Shown here: piece by piece, positions 46,843 to 58,778 of the stretch
Layout: every line of letters begins with the position of its first letter
How positions within the stretch are numbered: the stretch's first letter is position 1
DNA from: Bryum argenteum
Lineage: Eukaryota > Streptophyta > Bryopsida > Bryales > Bryaceae
Reading direction: 5' to 3'
Length of the DNA stretch: 64,000 bases
Assembly (NCBI GenBank): GCA_037043015.1
Contig: CM073326.1
Span: 13,834,345 to 13,898,344 of the forward strand
Program-made: the position numbers and the translations under genes
The notes under the pieces: model-generated
Database searches by the model: none
Seen by the model: the letters and a program-made list of their open reading frames with translations, nothing else
Told to the model about the DNA's origin: nothing

Positions 46843-49800
46843 TGTGGTATTTATTTTCAGTTCCTTTTCAAGAATAAAAAATAATCAATAGTAAAGTTCG
46901 ATCCAAGGAGGTGATATTTAAATAGGGATACTTCTAAGTCAAATCCAGGTAGGTCATTGCAACCAAACCCTAAGAAGGTAATTTCCGTCCTATAGAATCT
47001 CACAGGTACAAGTTTAACCTTAAATTGTTATAATTACTAATTGAATAATAGCCTTGCATTATTATTAAGATAGGATGATTCTCCCAGTAGGTATCTTCTT
47101 TCACTTCAAGCTTTCATTTATTTTATACTTTACTCCAACTCGGCAAGATCAGCAACTCAGGTCCAATCCTTACCAATCAGCTTTTATAATTTCCAGGTCT
47201 CTTCTCCAATTCAGCCTTTTATTTAATTGTTTTTTTTTTTTTATATTTCTTTTATAGGCCGCTTCCCGATTTGCTCTCAGTCTTGGCTTTCTTCCCGATC
47301 GGCACACCAACCCACTTGGTTCCTTTTGTAGAATTGCTACCAATTCTCTTTAACTTTCTGCCTTCACTTCAAACTCCATCTCGTATTTTATTTTATTTTT
47401 AATTTTATACTCTCCTTTTCCCTATTCAGAATCTCCAATTTCCTTTCTTATTTGAATGCATCTCACATACACTCAAATACCTAATTAGATTTCATTATCC
47501 AATCCAGATTCAATTCATCTTCAAAAGCAGACACTCTGCACTCAAATACTCACCAACTCAGACTCACTTTTAATCAGCCATCAATTCATGGCAATATTCT
47601 CTCTTCCAGTTCGGTACTGCATGACCAATTCGACTCTCTGACTTACAATCAGACACTGAACCGACTTGGACTACAACGACAACACACAACCCACAACTTG
47701 GGATAAAAATATGCTTTCATTTCATTTACAATTTACATACATAGTCCAAATTCTCACACAATTTGCAACACTTTCTATTTCGAATAGTTCATCATATACA
47801 CAATTCAACTTCAAACTTCACTTTCTTTCTCACGCTCCAATTCATAACAAGCAAAAGAAAAATACACAGCACACTTCGGCTGGGACACGCCTGGAGTTAC
47901 TCTCAAACAGTCGGTCCTTTCTTACTCGGAAGAGAGACCTTTTATGCTCCCGAATCGGCACTTACTTAACCGTTCTCCCACTAGGTACTCCTCCATATCA
48001 CTAATACCTAGTTCGTTTCACACACTCCGAATTGGTTTTCACTCCTTCTTCATACTCACTAATTGGTTTCTTACTTTCTCACTTCAATCTGAACTTAGCT
48101 CCGACTTGATTTCTTCCCCACTCGGTATCTGTGTACTGATCTCATTCGGACTTGCTGACAGAACTGGGCTCTAATCACTCAATTACCTACTTGGAATTTT
48201 TCACTACACTAGAGGAAAACAGGGTCCTCGGACACTATTTTTAACGCTGTTTTTAACGCGGTTTAACGTGGTTTAACGCGGACAGAAAAAGTGACGCAAA
48301 TAAATCGAAAATGTCACGGACGTCTTTTGAGTTTAACGTGTAGTGTTAAAAAATGTTAACGGGGACAAATGATTTATGACGCAGATGTTAAAATGACATT
48401 TTTCCGGTTGGGTAGTTTCCGAGGGTCAATAACTTGGTAAGTAAATTACTTTCCACGTCGACTTTTCAGCGTTTGTACATGCCACGTAGGACAAGTTTTC
48501 ATCCTTGTGATGGATGAAATCGATCGATGTGGCATCGAAACTGACGTGGCATTTAAATTTTGGTGTTTGAGATCGTGACACGTGGCCACATCCTGGAATG
48601 TGAAAGAAGTTCGGAGTTTGTGTCAAAAGAAACAGGAGATAGTGTCCACATTGACGTTGAGGAACACTTGTGTCGTCTGTTTTAACGCGATTTCCAAAAC
48701 ATCCTTAGACGTTGTTTAATATTGTTAAACGCAAATGTCGTTTGTTTTAACGCGTTTTGGATGTGTCTTTAGACGTAGGGTGACATTCACGTTATCAAGT
48801 TATGTGTGAAAAGAAACAGGGCCTCGTGTCAAAGTTGACGCACTTATACACGAATGTCACGTGTTTTAGCGTGTTTCGAGTAAAGAGACAAGATGTAGGA
48901 TGACGTTTGCCACGTCATCCATTCGACGCAATTTGATGGAAGGCGTGTGTCAAAAGAAACACAACATGACACAATATGACGGAAATAAAAACGTTAAAAG
49001 TGACGATACATGACACATTCGATAACGTAAATGCGGCGTCAAACATAACACACTGATTTAAAACATACACGAAATGGAGTGCAACATAAAGCGGTCGGTG
49101 TTTTATTTGTATTAGATGGAAAATTAGCCACTAGTACAAAGTTGCAAGTATTGAGTAGCATAAAGCATAAAGGCTACATATATATATGTGCTATGTGCTA
49201 GGGTACTCTTGCATTACACTACGTTAAAAGTGACGTGCTAGCGTTAAAAACTGCGTCAATAGCGACGCATTCAAGTTTTTTATATGATGACGTCTCTAAA
49301 AAAAAAGATTTAACACAACCTATGTCACTTTTTGACGGGCGCGTCACTTTTGATGTAAAACCCTAGCCGCCGTAGAGTGACTTTTTCGGGTTTCCTCATG
49401 CTCGATTTTTCTTGATCCGCACAAAGACACATTACCACGACACGCCGAGTTTAATAAGGCACATCATGCAATCAAACCGTGATGGAAATCATCACGATGC
49501 AACTCTTGAACAACCTAAGAATTGCAAAAAAAGAAGACAAACTTGTAAAACTCCAACACCTCTACAACTCATACTTTAACAATCTAACATGTTACTCTCT
49601 AAAATTGTAGAACTTTAACACAAAATGCGAAAAAGAGAAATTGCAAAGAAAGAAGAAAAACTTCAGAAACTCCAACACCTCTACAACTCATACTTTAACA
49701 ATCTAACATGTTAATCTCTAAAATCAGAGAACTCCAACACAAAATGTGTAGAAATGAAAGCAAGAGTGAGATTCTAGCTTATATCTTCCCTAAAAGTACC

Positions 49801-51087
49801 ACGACTAAACTATGGCGGCTAACCCTAGCCGCCCTGCTCATCCACCCACGATGAAAGTCATCCCTCCGGATGGACTAAAGACGTTATTTTAGACGTCATA
49901 GTAGAAGTCCTTCTTCACATGCTTGTGTTGATGTGATCACGTCACCAGCGACACGTTCACGTTATACAAGTAACACGACGTCGATAATGATCATTGGCGT
50001 TAACCATGCGTCAATAGAAACGCATGCATGATAACATCTTTAGGATCGGTGTTTAACACATCCTATGTCTTTTTAGACACGTCGCGTTAATTTTGACGCA
50101 AGTCAAACCCTAGCCGTAGTAGGTCAAACCCTAACCCTAAAGACAGCGATTTAAAATGATATATGTTACTTTTGACATTTACGTCACCATTGACACTCTC
50201 TAGGATCATTGACCAAGTCAAACCCGAACTACCACGTCACCCTACCATAAACGCACTTCGACACGTCGCCTATATCATTCGTTTCCTTAAACACACGTAG
50301 AACACAATTGTGTGTCAAAATAAACGCCAACGTCACTATTGACATCCACGTCGGACAAACACCAACTTGTCCTAGTCACTCCTATCCTCCACATAAGCCT
50401 TCCACATCACCGGGCATTCCACGTAGGATTTATGAATATGTCAAAAAATAACACATCGAACGCCGCCTACGTCACTTTAAACGTCATCAATGTTAAAAGA
50501 AACGCCACGACGTGGATCGTGAATATATTTAATCATTTAAATATTACTAGAGGGTAAAAAATGAAGTGCTAAAGTTTACCCCGGGCGGCGCATACGCCAA
50601 CGCGTTGACGTGGTTTCATTCGTTTTAACGCATTCTGTTCTTCCAAAATCCATGAGTGTTCTTATGACACTCGATGTTAAACCATAGTCAATAGTGACGG
50701 AAATATGTTAAATTGATTAATACGCAAAAAGTCATTGTGGTCAAGTTACCCACACTAATTTCGACTAGTGCAGTGAACGTACTTCGACGCGAAATAACGC
50801 GGACAAATCACTGCTTTTCCTCTAGTGCTACTTCGCTTCTCTTCATATGAATCTCACCATTCCAACTCGGCTTATCACTCCCCAAAACCGACTCTCCAAT
50901 CACTTTCTCGCTTCTTGTCCCACTCGGCATATCCTATTTGATCGATTTGACAATTCTAACTTGCAAGAAAATCCCACAAATCACATGCAAAACCTCCATT
51001 TCAACACTCAATCTCGCAAAATTGGAAATTGTTTGAATTTAACACTCCAAAATCAGAATAAAGAAAAATCCAACTTGTTTATCTACA
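46843..51087. mobile_element. Probable solo LTR (1.6 kb) in copia RNase H, carrying a CACTA insertion
   Basis: It begins TGTGGTATTT and ends TTTATCTACA, the TG...CA ends of an LTR, with a 5-bp CTCTT duplication on both sides. Without the internal CACTA element it is 1621 bp. I find no internal direct copy of its ends and no retroviral domains, so a solo LTR left by LTR-LTR recombination is the simplest reading. A short non-autonomous element is the alternative. The sequence is pyrimidine-rich on plus, with repeated CACTCGGC-like motifs. Its parent family is not in this window. Confidence 0.8.
48207..50827. mobile_element. Non-autonomous CACTA transposon (2.6 kb)
   Basis: Terminal inverted repeats are CACTAGAGGAAAACAG at the left and, read inverted, CACTAGAGGAAAAGCAG at the right. 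A 3-bp CTA duplication flanks it (48204-48206 and 50828-50830), as expected of CACTA/En-Spm elements. The subterminal regions are packed with short motifs in both orientations (TTTAACGCG, CGTTAAA, TTTTGACG, ACGTCAC). Inside are a two-copy tandem repeat of about 112 bp (49510-49750, core CTCCAACACCTCTACAACTC) and a direct repeat of the GCGTCAATAG.(A/G)ACGCAT region (49250 and 50005). No transposase open frame is seen, so it must depend on enzyme made elsewhere. Confidence 0.93.
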
Positions 51088-51092
51088 CTCTT

Positions 51093-51236
51093 GCAATTCC
51101 ACGAGATCGCACCATCTCCTACAAAGAACACATACCTCAGAGTGGACCGGCGCTCATTCAAATCACCCGCCCAATCCGCATCGCAATATCCTCTCAATTC
51201 AATGTCCTTACCACCAAGCGCACAATTTGTAGTCAA
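51093..51236 (-). pseudogene. Copia RNase H, N-terminal half
   Basis: GYCDADWAGDLNERRST and DGAISWNCK are the conserved Ty1/copia RNase H start. It is interrupted directly after the Lys codon by the inner LTR insertion. Confidence 0.92.
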
Positions 51237-52190
51237 TGGTGCCTTTCAAGCACCTCAAGATGAGTTTTACCGCCATCCAATGTTGAGGACCACCTTTGCC
51301 GTGAATTGGCTCACCACGCCACCGGAAATGCAAGGTCGCCGCGTGGCCACCATTGCATACATCAACGATCCCACCGCCCTTGTATGGAATGGCCTTCATC
51401 TCTTCTTCAACCTCCTCAACTCCTCATCCGAAAGCTTCAACAATGACCCTTCACATCAAGAGGGTGCCAATGGGCTTGCAATCCTCCATGTTGAACCGCT
51501 GAAAGACTCCTCAATGTATTTTGCTTTGGCTCATGGTTATGGTGCGTGTCGCCGCGATTGCGCTCAAACGCAACACCAAGCGCAAAACTCCAAAGGTCCT
51601 AAATCACTCATCTCGAACTCCTTCTCTAGCTTGGCCTTCAACCACCTCAAAATCAATCATTACTAGCCAAGATTATCAAATCATCTACATAGATGATCAC
51701 AATCAACAAGAACTCCTTAGTTTGCTTTTACATACAAGGAGTGATCCGCATGGCTTCTGCAGAAGCCTTCGTTGATGAAGAACAAATCAATCCTTTGGTA
51801 CCACGCCCTGGTGATTGCTTGAGCCCATACAATGACTTCTTGAGCTTGCAAACAAGGTGTTGGGGTGCCCTCCTCCACAAAGCCCAAGGAAATTTGGTCC
51901 ACGTAGATGTCCTCCTCCAACTCACCATTGAAGAACGCCGTCTTGACATCCATTTGGTGAATCTCCAAATCCACGGTCGCCCTAATCGCCAACACGCATC
52001 GTATGGTGGTAAACTTGGCCACGGGCGCAAAGGTATCATGAAAATCAACACCCTCCACTTGGAGAAACCCTTGCCACCAAACGCGCTTGTAGCGCACCAC
52101 ATTGCCTTGTGCATCTCTCTTGGTCCTAAACACCCACTTACAACCAACACTTACGATCCTTTGGCAATGGGGCCAATTCCCACGCACCAT
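51237..52190 (-). pseudogene. Copia reverse transcriptase, frameshifted
   Basis: It contains WVFRTKRDAQGNVVRYK, then FHDTFAPVAKFTTIR, QMDVKTAFFNGELEEDIYVD, a catalytic IYVDD at about 51684-51698, and KAIPYKG and ILRCLKGTIDYKL near the end. These lie in at least three reading frames, so the enzyme is not encoded intact. Confidence 0.92.
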
Positions 52191-52441
52191 TGGCCATTAG
52201 AGATGCATACTCCTCTCGCATGGCCAACTCCCACTGATTGCATCCGCACTTTGCAGAAAGCATCACCCACATTCAAAGGATCATCAAAACAAGCAACATT
52301 TCGATGTTTCTATTTCACTAGGTGGTGGAAGAATGCGATTCAACCACCACTCACCAAGCCGCCTCTCTCTCCCTTGTTGGGATCTTCGCCGCCTCTCCTC
52401 CAATCTCCTCATGTCGTGGTTGCCTCTCTTCCACCACTTCC

Positions 52442-53260
52442 TCATCTTGTATTTCTTCTAGCCTCGCACACCTCGGCGCTCTTCTTTCGAACGGCACAAA
52501 TAAATGGGAAAGATCCACCAAAATCACCGAGAGGTGGCTCTAAACTCCCACTTGGATGCATCTCCACATTTGCATCTCCACAAGTAGCCTCTTCCGCAAA
52601 CACCACATCACGACACTTGAGGATCTTCTTGGTCTCCAAACACATCAACCTCAGTAGGCCTTGGTGCGCTTTCACACAGCCCACACACACTTTGTGCGCC
52701 TTTGCAGAAGTTTAGTCCTCTTCTCATCCTAAGCACCTTTCAGATAAGCAATACACCCAAACACACGCATGCGCGACACAAAGGGTCTCTTACCACCCCA
52801 TGCGCTCTTCGGGTGTCTTACCAACAAGTCTTTCTTGTTGGGCACCTATCGTGTCACAGACACCGTAGTAACCACCGCTTCCGCCCAAAGGTTCTTGTTG
52901 AGGTTTTGGTGGTGTAAGATGCTCCCTTGCCATCTCCACGATGGTGCGATTTGCTTTCTCCGCCACTCCATTTTGTTGTGGTGTGTAGGGTGTTGATAGT
53001 TGCTTTGAATGCCATGAGCTGCAAAAGCGCTCAAAGGCCTTGGAAGTGAACTCTCCTCCATTGTCCGATCGAAACGCTTGATCTTGTGCTCCGATTGCTT
53101 CTTCACAAGCGCCTTGAACTCCACAAACTTGGCAAACACCTCTCCTGGACTTCAACACATACACCCACACCTTCCTAGAGAAATCATCAATGAAAGTCAC
53201 AAAGTACGAGCTACCGCCCATTGAAATGGTCTTAAATGGACCACAAACATCCGAATGCAC
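52442..53260 (-). pseudogene. Copia integrase with compensating frameshifts
   Basis: HSDVCGPF (first Asp), FVTFIDDFSRKVWVYVLKS, SDNGGEF (second Asp), TPYTPQQNGVAEKANRTIVE (Glu) and a C-terminal ETKKILKCRDVVFAEEA are visible. Between the first and second Asp the true frame (VFAKFVEFKALVKKQSEHKI) is shifted relative to both sides, so two indels of opposite effect are present. Confidence 0.92.
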
Positions 53261-53264
53261 TAAC

Positions 53265-54023
53265 TCAATGGCTTGCTTGCTCGCTGACCTCCCTCATTTG
53301 GAAATGGAGTCCTGAAAGCTTGCCTTCAATGCACCCTTCACAAAACCGTTGAATTTGATGCACCATCTTGATTTGCATGCCATTCACCATGTTTTCAAGG
53401 GCCTTGACACTCTTCACATTCAAATGCCCAAGGCGTCTATGCCATAGTTCCAAAGACGCTGATTGTGGCATTTGGTGTGCTTATATCGCCATTTCATGCA
53501 TGGAGAAGGGCATTTCATACAAACTCCCTACTCTAAGCAATCTTGCAATCACCTTCCTATGGCGGCCCTCACTATGCATGCATCATCATAAAAGTGGATC
53601 TTTAAACCATTTCGAGCAAGCTTGGAAACGGATAGCAAGTTTCGCTTTAACTTTGGGATGTGGAAAGACTCGTTTATGTTGATCTTGTGCTTCACTCCCA
53701 TCACCATCACCTCCTCAACAATGGTGCCAACTCCAACCGCATGTACAATGCTATCATCCCCAAGTGCACATTTCGTGGTGGTGATAATACCTCATATGTT
53801 TGGAACGCCGCCCTACGCGGTGACGCTTGGTTGCTCCCGAATCCATGATCCACTTGGTGGTGGTGTTGTCATCTCCATCTCCATTAGCAAAGCGCGTTTC
53901 CTTCTCTATCTCCTCTTTACTTGCATCAACGGCGCTCTTCTTCTCCTTCTCCTTGTTTCGAAGCAATTCCTCGCAATATGCCGGCTTCGCCACAAACGTA
54001 ACACAACCTTGGCCATTTCTCAT
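53265..54023 (-). pseudogene. Copia zinc-knuckle remnant, protease and GAG-pre-integrase
   Basis: From 5' to 3' on the element: a degraded CCHC region with substituted residues, the protease active site WIMDSGAT (near 53848), then LWHRRLGHLN and CEGCIEGK of the GAG-pre-integrase domain (53265-53471). The frames are broken between them. Confidence 0.9.
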
Positions 54024-54626
54024 TCACCAAATTGCCCATGGCTATGCGCGCATACGCCCTTACAACACTTAATCACTCAAAACTAGCTTCCAATCACTCA
54101 AATCAGCCCCTACAAGTGTGCAAACACACTTGTGAACAAACAAAGCACCATATAGGCCTCTCTAACGCTCAAACAAGCAAGATGCACTTGCTCCCACTCA
54201 AATCAGATCACACTCAAGCTATTTGACCTCCAAATGCTAGATCTAGATGTCTAATACACACACAAGGTGTATTTGCACCTCTAAGCACTCAAATCAGCCC
54301 TCAATGCTTCCAAATGAGCCCTTGTGCACTCTCTACACTAGATCAGCCCTCAATCTATGTCAACAAAGCTTCTAGACCTTCAAATCACTCAAGTAACTCA
54401 CAATTAGCACTCCAAAGCTCAAAAACTACTCCAATTGACTCCAAATGCTCCAAATCGCTTCAAAACACCTCCAAATGGTTGCAAACACCTCCAAATGACT
54501 CCAAATGCATCTCCAAAGCTATAAAGACCTCCTAGTAGTGCAAATCGGCCCAACATGTGCTTGCAACACCTCCAAGACCTCCCCAAGCCTCCAAATGTAT
54601 TCCAACTCAACCTCACTACAAGAGTA
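54024..54626 (-). repeat. Low-complexity leader replacing copia gag
   Basis: On plus this is a run of degenerate 9-13 bp units such as CTCCAAATG, ACTCAAATC and CTCAAACAAG. No Gag domain is recognisable here. It follows directly after the primer-binding site. Confidence 0.75.
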
Positions 54627-54640
54627 GTGGGCCCATAACC
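54627..54640 (-). promoter_or_regulatory. Copia primer-binding site for half initiator tRNA-Met
   Basis: Directly beside the 5' LTR the element strand reads GGTTATGGGCCCAC. The first 13 bases are complementary to the anticodon arm of plant initiator tRNA-Met (TGGGCCCATAACC), not to its 3' end (whose site would be TGGTATCAGAGC). Drosophila copia and yeast Ty5 are primed by such cleaved tRNA-iMet halves. Confidence 0.85.
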
Positions 54641-54950
54641 TATTGAAGCTCAATAGAGAGAGAGAAGGAATACAAACAATCAAAGCTTACAAAGAAGTAG
54701 AGCAATGAATGCTTGAATGAGATACATACTCATTCCAAGCCCTTGCTTATATATCCATAGGTAGGCACATGGTGCTACAATCAATATGGGATAACCGAGA
54801 GGCTAAGGCCTCTCTCCACTCTCTAAGGCTCTTAGGTCCAGCCCTCTTCACACACTCTAGAGGACTAAGACCTAGCCTCTATACCTCACATAAATACACT
54901 CTAATAACTATTAGATGCTCTTATAACTACGAGCAATCTAATCTTCAACA
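54641..54950 (-). repeat. 5' LTR of the copia element
   Basis: 310 bp, one mismatch to 46153-46462. AGCGT (54951-54955) follows as the right target duplication. Confidence 0.96.
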
Positions 54951-54965
54951 AGCGTCAGAAAGAAG

Positions 54966-55619
54966 CTATCGCCGAATTGGCTTGGGTTTACGAGGATATC
55001 GTTGATAAAACTCCTGTATCTTCTCTGACGCGTTTGCGAGATTTTTGGCATCCTCCCATGTTTGTTCATTAATATCGTAGCTGCTCCAATGCACGAGGTA
55101 TTCTAATTTTCCCCATCTTCGCCGTGAATCTACTATCTTATCTACCTCGTATTCCTCATGGTTCTCGATTTCGACACTAGGTGGCGGGCTTTGCACTCTT
55201 CCAGGAAAAGTAGACTCTCGATAAGGTTCCAACAAGGACACGTGGAAGACTGGATGTACCTTCATAGCAGCAGGTAGCTTTAGCCGGTACGCCACTGGAT
55301 TGATTTGCTTCTCGATAACAAACGGCCTTAATCTTCGATAGTCCAACTTATCACATGGCCGCTTGGTCTTGATGTTTCATCGAAGCAGCCATAACTTATC
55401 TCCAATCTTAAAAGTGGGTGCCTTCGTTCGAAATTTATCTGCGGACGCCTTGTAAGACTCTTGGGCAATCTGTAATTGAAGTCGCAACGTAGCTTGAAGC
55501 TCCGATAGCTGTCTCACAAAGCCTTCTGTTGCCGGGTTGTTATTGGCCACTGGATTTAACAAATCAAGTTTCGGATGGTATCCATAATTGGCAAAAAACG
55601 GTGTTTGTTGAGACGACAC
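54966..55619 (-). pseudogene. Chromovirus integrase tail and chromodomain
   Basis: 55377-55619 holds QTPFFANYGYHPKLD and FKIGDKLWLLR (end of integrase, GPY/F side). 54966-55346 continues with INPVAYRLKLPAAMKVHPVF and the chromodomain VDKIVDSRRRWGKLEYLVHW, with SSYDINEQTWEDAKNL, ending in a basic KPKPIRR and stop. The two segments are in different frames. Chromodomains of this class guide integration to chromatin marks. Confidence 0.93.
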
Positions 55620-55667
55620 ATGAAGGGTGTTGTTGTAGGCAAACTCGGCAAACGGTAGATACTCGGT

Positions 55668-56153
55668 TCAATCGTCTTGCTGGTAGTTCATGGTGCAGCG
55701 TAGATACTGCTCCAAGACTTGATTTACCCGTTCCGTCTGACCGTCAGTTTGAGGATGAAAGGCTGAAGAAAGCTTGATATCCACCTTTAAAATCTCGAAA
55801 AGAGATCTCCAGAATTTGGAGACGAACTGAGTTCCTCGGTCCGACACGATGTCATCTGGCAAGTCATAATAACGATATACATTATCAAGAAAGAGTCTTG
55901 TTGTGTCCTCAATTGACGATGTCTTCTTGCAAAGAATAAAATGCGCCATCTTTGTGAGCCGATCCACCACAACAAAGATGCTGTCAAACGAGTTTGAAGG
56001 CGGCAGGTCCGTAATGAAGTCCACGGAAACTGAAGACCATGGTCGATGCGGAATAGGCAATGGCTGCAGAAGTCCATAGGGGCGATGCCGAGGGTTCTTT
56101 GACCTTGAACAAATATCACAAGAGAGGACAAACTCCTTCACATCCTTCCACAT
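55668..56153 (-). pseudogene. Chromovirus integrase core
   Basis: A single open stretch contains CDICSRSKNPRHRPYGLLQP (end of the zinc finger), SVDFITDLPPS (first Asp), DRLTKMAHFI, DIVSDRGTQF (second Asp) and HPQTDGQTERVNQVLEQYLR (Glu). The DDE triad is present, but the upstream Pol is broken. Confidence 0.94.
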
Positions 56154-56406
56154 TTGAGGCTACCAAAAATCTCGCGAAATAAGCTCCTATGTCTTGTTGT
56201 ATCCAAAATGTCCTGCTGCTGGAAAGTCGTGGCGAGATTGAAGAACTCGAAGTCGTGTTGGTGCTTTTGGAATATATAGTCGCTCTTCAAAATACAAAAG
56301 ATCTCCCTCCACTCAACTTGTCATTATCGGCATGCTTCTTGATCTCAAGAGCTACTGAGAATCTTTTGTTATAACGGTGCGTCGCAGTCGAGGAAGTCCG
56401 CATCAA

Positions 56407-56988
56407 TTAGCGCGGCAAAGAACATGCGCAAATTCTAAAATGCTCCGGTTTCAACAATGTGGTGCATTGTTGATCAAATGCTTCTTCTCCGGTCTTAGGC
56501 GTGAGATACGATCTCTCGATAATGCATCCGATAGTCCTCTTCGCTTCCAGGCCGATAGGTGATAACAAAATCAAATCGCGACAACGACATATTCCACCGA
56601 GCAGCGTCGATTCGAGGATTCGAGCCGACATGAAGTACTCCAAATTCTTGTGATCCGTGTATACGGTCACCGGATCTGTCATGCAGCGAGAAAGTGTCTC
56701 CGCTCTTGGAAGGAATCCACTATGGCAAGGAGTTCCTTCTCGTGAATTTCGTAGTTAATTTCCGCAGCAGAGAACTTCCGAGAATAAAATGCAACTGGAT
56801 AAAGCCTCCCGTCTGCGCCCATCTCGTGAAAGTACGGCTCCCAAAGCAAAATCAAGCGTCGTTCTCCAAATAGAAGGCCTTTCAGAAAGTCGAGTGTAGC
56901 GGGGTGAAGCCGTAACGTAAACGCCCTTGAGATCTTGAAATGCTCGTTCGGCTTGAGGTCCCCATTCTAGCTTGTCCTTACACGTCAA
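56407..56988 (-). pseudogene. Chromovirus RNase H, frameshifted
   Basis: [13 protein letters not shown] and [11 protein letters not shown] lie in 56755-56988, and VTVYTDHKNLEYF with TGEEAFDQQCTTLL in 56407-56682. Several indels separate conserved blocks. Confidence 0.88.
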
Positions 56989-57060
56989 TCGGGTGAGTGG
57001 AGCAAATGACCGAGAATAATTGATGAAGATCCGATAGAAGTTAAGAAATCCAAGAAAACA

Positions 57061-57584
57061 TCAGACGTCTCTAACCGTCTTCGGAACCTCCCAGGATACA
57101 ATTGCTTCCACCTTCTTGGGGTCCATCTTCAAGCCGTCTATAGTCGCAATGAACCCTAGAAACTCCATCTCGGTTTGGTGGAATAGGCACTTTTCCATCT
57201 TAGCGTAGAGTCCTCGTTCTCGTAGTTTCTCGAAGACTAAACGAACGTGATTCTCGTGCTCCTCTTCGTTTTTGGAAAATATCAAGATGTCATCCAAATA
57301 GATGACAACAAAGTCGTCAAGGTACTCCCGAAAGATGTCATTCATCATGTGTTGGAAAACAGCCGGGGCATTGGTAAGGCCAAAAGGCCACTCATCTCCT
57401 TCCTTGATCCGTACGAGGTTGTAAGCTCCGCCGGATCGATTTTGTAAAGATCTTTTTGCACGCCCGATTTGCTCCAAGAGACTAGAGATCGAGGGTAGCG
57501 GGTAGCGATTTTCTTAGTTACCATGTTGAGGCCTCGATAGTCCACGCACATTCGCAAGGAGCCATCCTTCTTCTTTACGAACAA
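57061..57584 (-). pseudogene. Chromovirus reverse transcriptase, frameshifted
   Basis: [19 protein letters not shown] is followed in another frame by [19 protein letters not shown] and the catalytic VVIYLDDILIFS (near 57295). Then come LFHQTEMEFLGFI and GLKMDPKKVEAI. A frameshift lies between the first and second blocks. Confidence 0.93.
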
Positions 57585-58170
57585 GATCGGTCCCGGTGGC
57601 GACTTTGAATGACGAATGAAGTTCTTCGCTAGATTATCGTCAATGTATTTTCGCGACTCCGCTTAACTCCGTTTGAGAGATTGTAGATTGGGCCAAAAGG
57701 CGGTTGTCTTTCTTCTTGCGAGGTCTATAAGCGCGATCGTATGGCGATCTTTCGTAGCATGTCGCGTTCTTCTTCAAACACGTCCTCAAAATCCTTGTAT
57801 TTTTTTGGTATGTTTGTCGTCGAACTCTTTCTCCGTCTTTAGTTGAAATTTGCATAGATGACGAAGAAGTCTTTCCTTCTTTTAGATGATTGTCGAACGC
57901 CCTTGCTCCAATAAACAATGGTTTTCCTATCTTGGGATGTCTACTAGGTTTGGCTCTAGGAATGTTCTTTGGAATAAGTCATTTTCCGCAACTTCCAATC
58001 TATGGTAGGGTTATGTTGTTTTAACCAGGAGAGGCGTAGGATGACGTGGTTTGACGGGGGTTAATGACATTAAAAACAACGTAACTACTATGGTCCTTAA
58101 ACGCCACCTCTATAGGTCTTGATTCATGGGTGACATTTCTTGGACAATAAAGGTCGTCCATCTATCACCT

Positions 58171-58624
58171 CTACGTGAACAGGCTTGGATTTGCATGACT
58201 AGACGAATCGTGTGGCGAAAGAAATTCTTCATCTAAAAACAAGTAGATGCTCCCGAATCTAATAGCGCTAAAGTTTTGTGTTTTTGAGGACCAAGAGTCG
58301 AGGAATTGTAAAACAATGGGCGGGGTTGGGCGGAGAAATAGGAACCTGATTGTTGTCGTGGCATTGAATCGTCCAACCGCACGGTTTCCACTGTACAAGA
58401 TCGTCGTTTTCCGGGATCACCGCACTCGTAGTCTTAACAATGCGCCGGTTACGCTTCTTGGGGCAATTTCCAACCTTGTGGCCTTCTTTTCTCCGATAAA
58501 GACAAATGTAGTCCTTCCTCCATACGCCGTTTCTTGTCTTACAGAGTAAGAAGCTACCGACACGCGCGCGTCGATTTGCGTATGGCCTGCGCTCCGAATG
58601 AGAACTCAAATTGTTTGCCAACAT
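58171..58624 (-). pseudogene. Chromovirus zinc knuckle and protease
   Basis: The knuckle reads C-L-Y-R...H....C, with Arg where the second Cys should be, within a KEGHKVGNCPKK context. The protease active site LLDSGAS is visible near 58250 on minus, followed one base out of frame by FLDEEF. Both are degraded. Confidence 0.85.
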
Positions 58625-58778
58625 ACTTGTGGTGTAGGAATTCGTTTGGTATTTTGGGCGCTAGAGTTGACGACATTTGAAATAAACGGTTGTCGACTTT
58701 CTGACTTGGCTAATGGGCCGTTGAGCGTTTGCGGATCGGGAAGGGATAAAAGTAGGTCCTTCACATCATCCTCAAACC

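Larger units (their letters stand above)
46153..54950 (-). mobile_element. Ty1/copia element nested in the chromovirus
   Basis: A minus-strand element of about 4.55 kb once the inner insertion (46843-51092) is discounted. LTRs of 310 bp at 46153-46462 (3') and 54641-54950 (5') differ at a single position. On the element strand they read TGTTGAAG...CTTCAATA. The order protease, GAG-pre-integrase, integrase, RT, RNase H is the Ty1/copia order. The polypurine tract AAAGTGGGAG abuts the 3' LTR. The Gag region is almost absent: between the primer site and the zinc-knuckle remnant there is only about 0.6 kb of CTCCAAATG/CACTCAAATC-like degenerate repeats. Coding frames are broken, so this copy is defective. 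Confidence 0.95.

Noticed and set aside
50339-50557. 72-codon open frame inside the CACTA element as a transposase piece
   Set aside because: No similarity to CACTA transposase motifs and it sits in subterminal-type repeat sequence.
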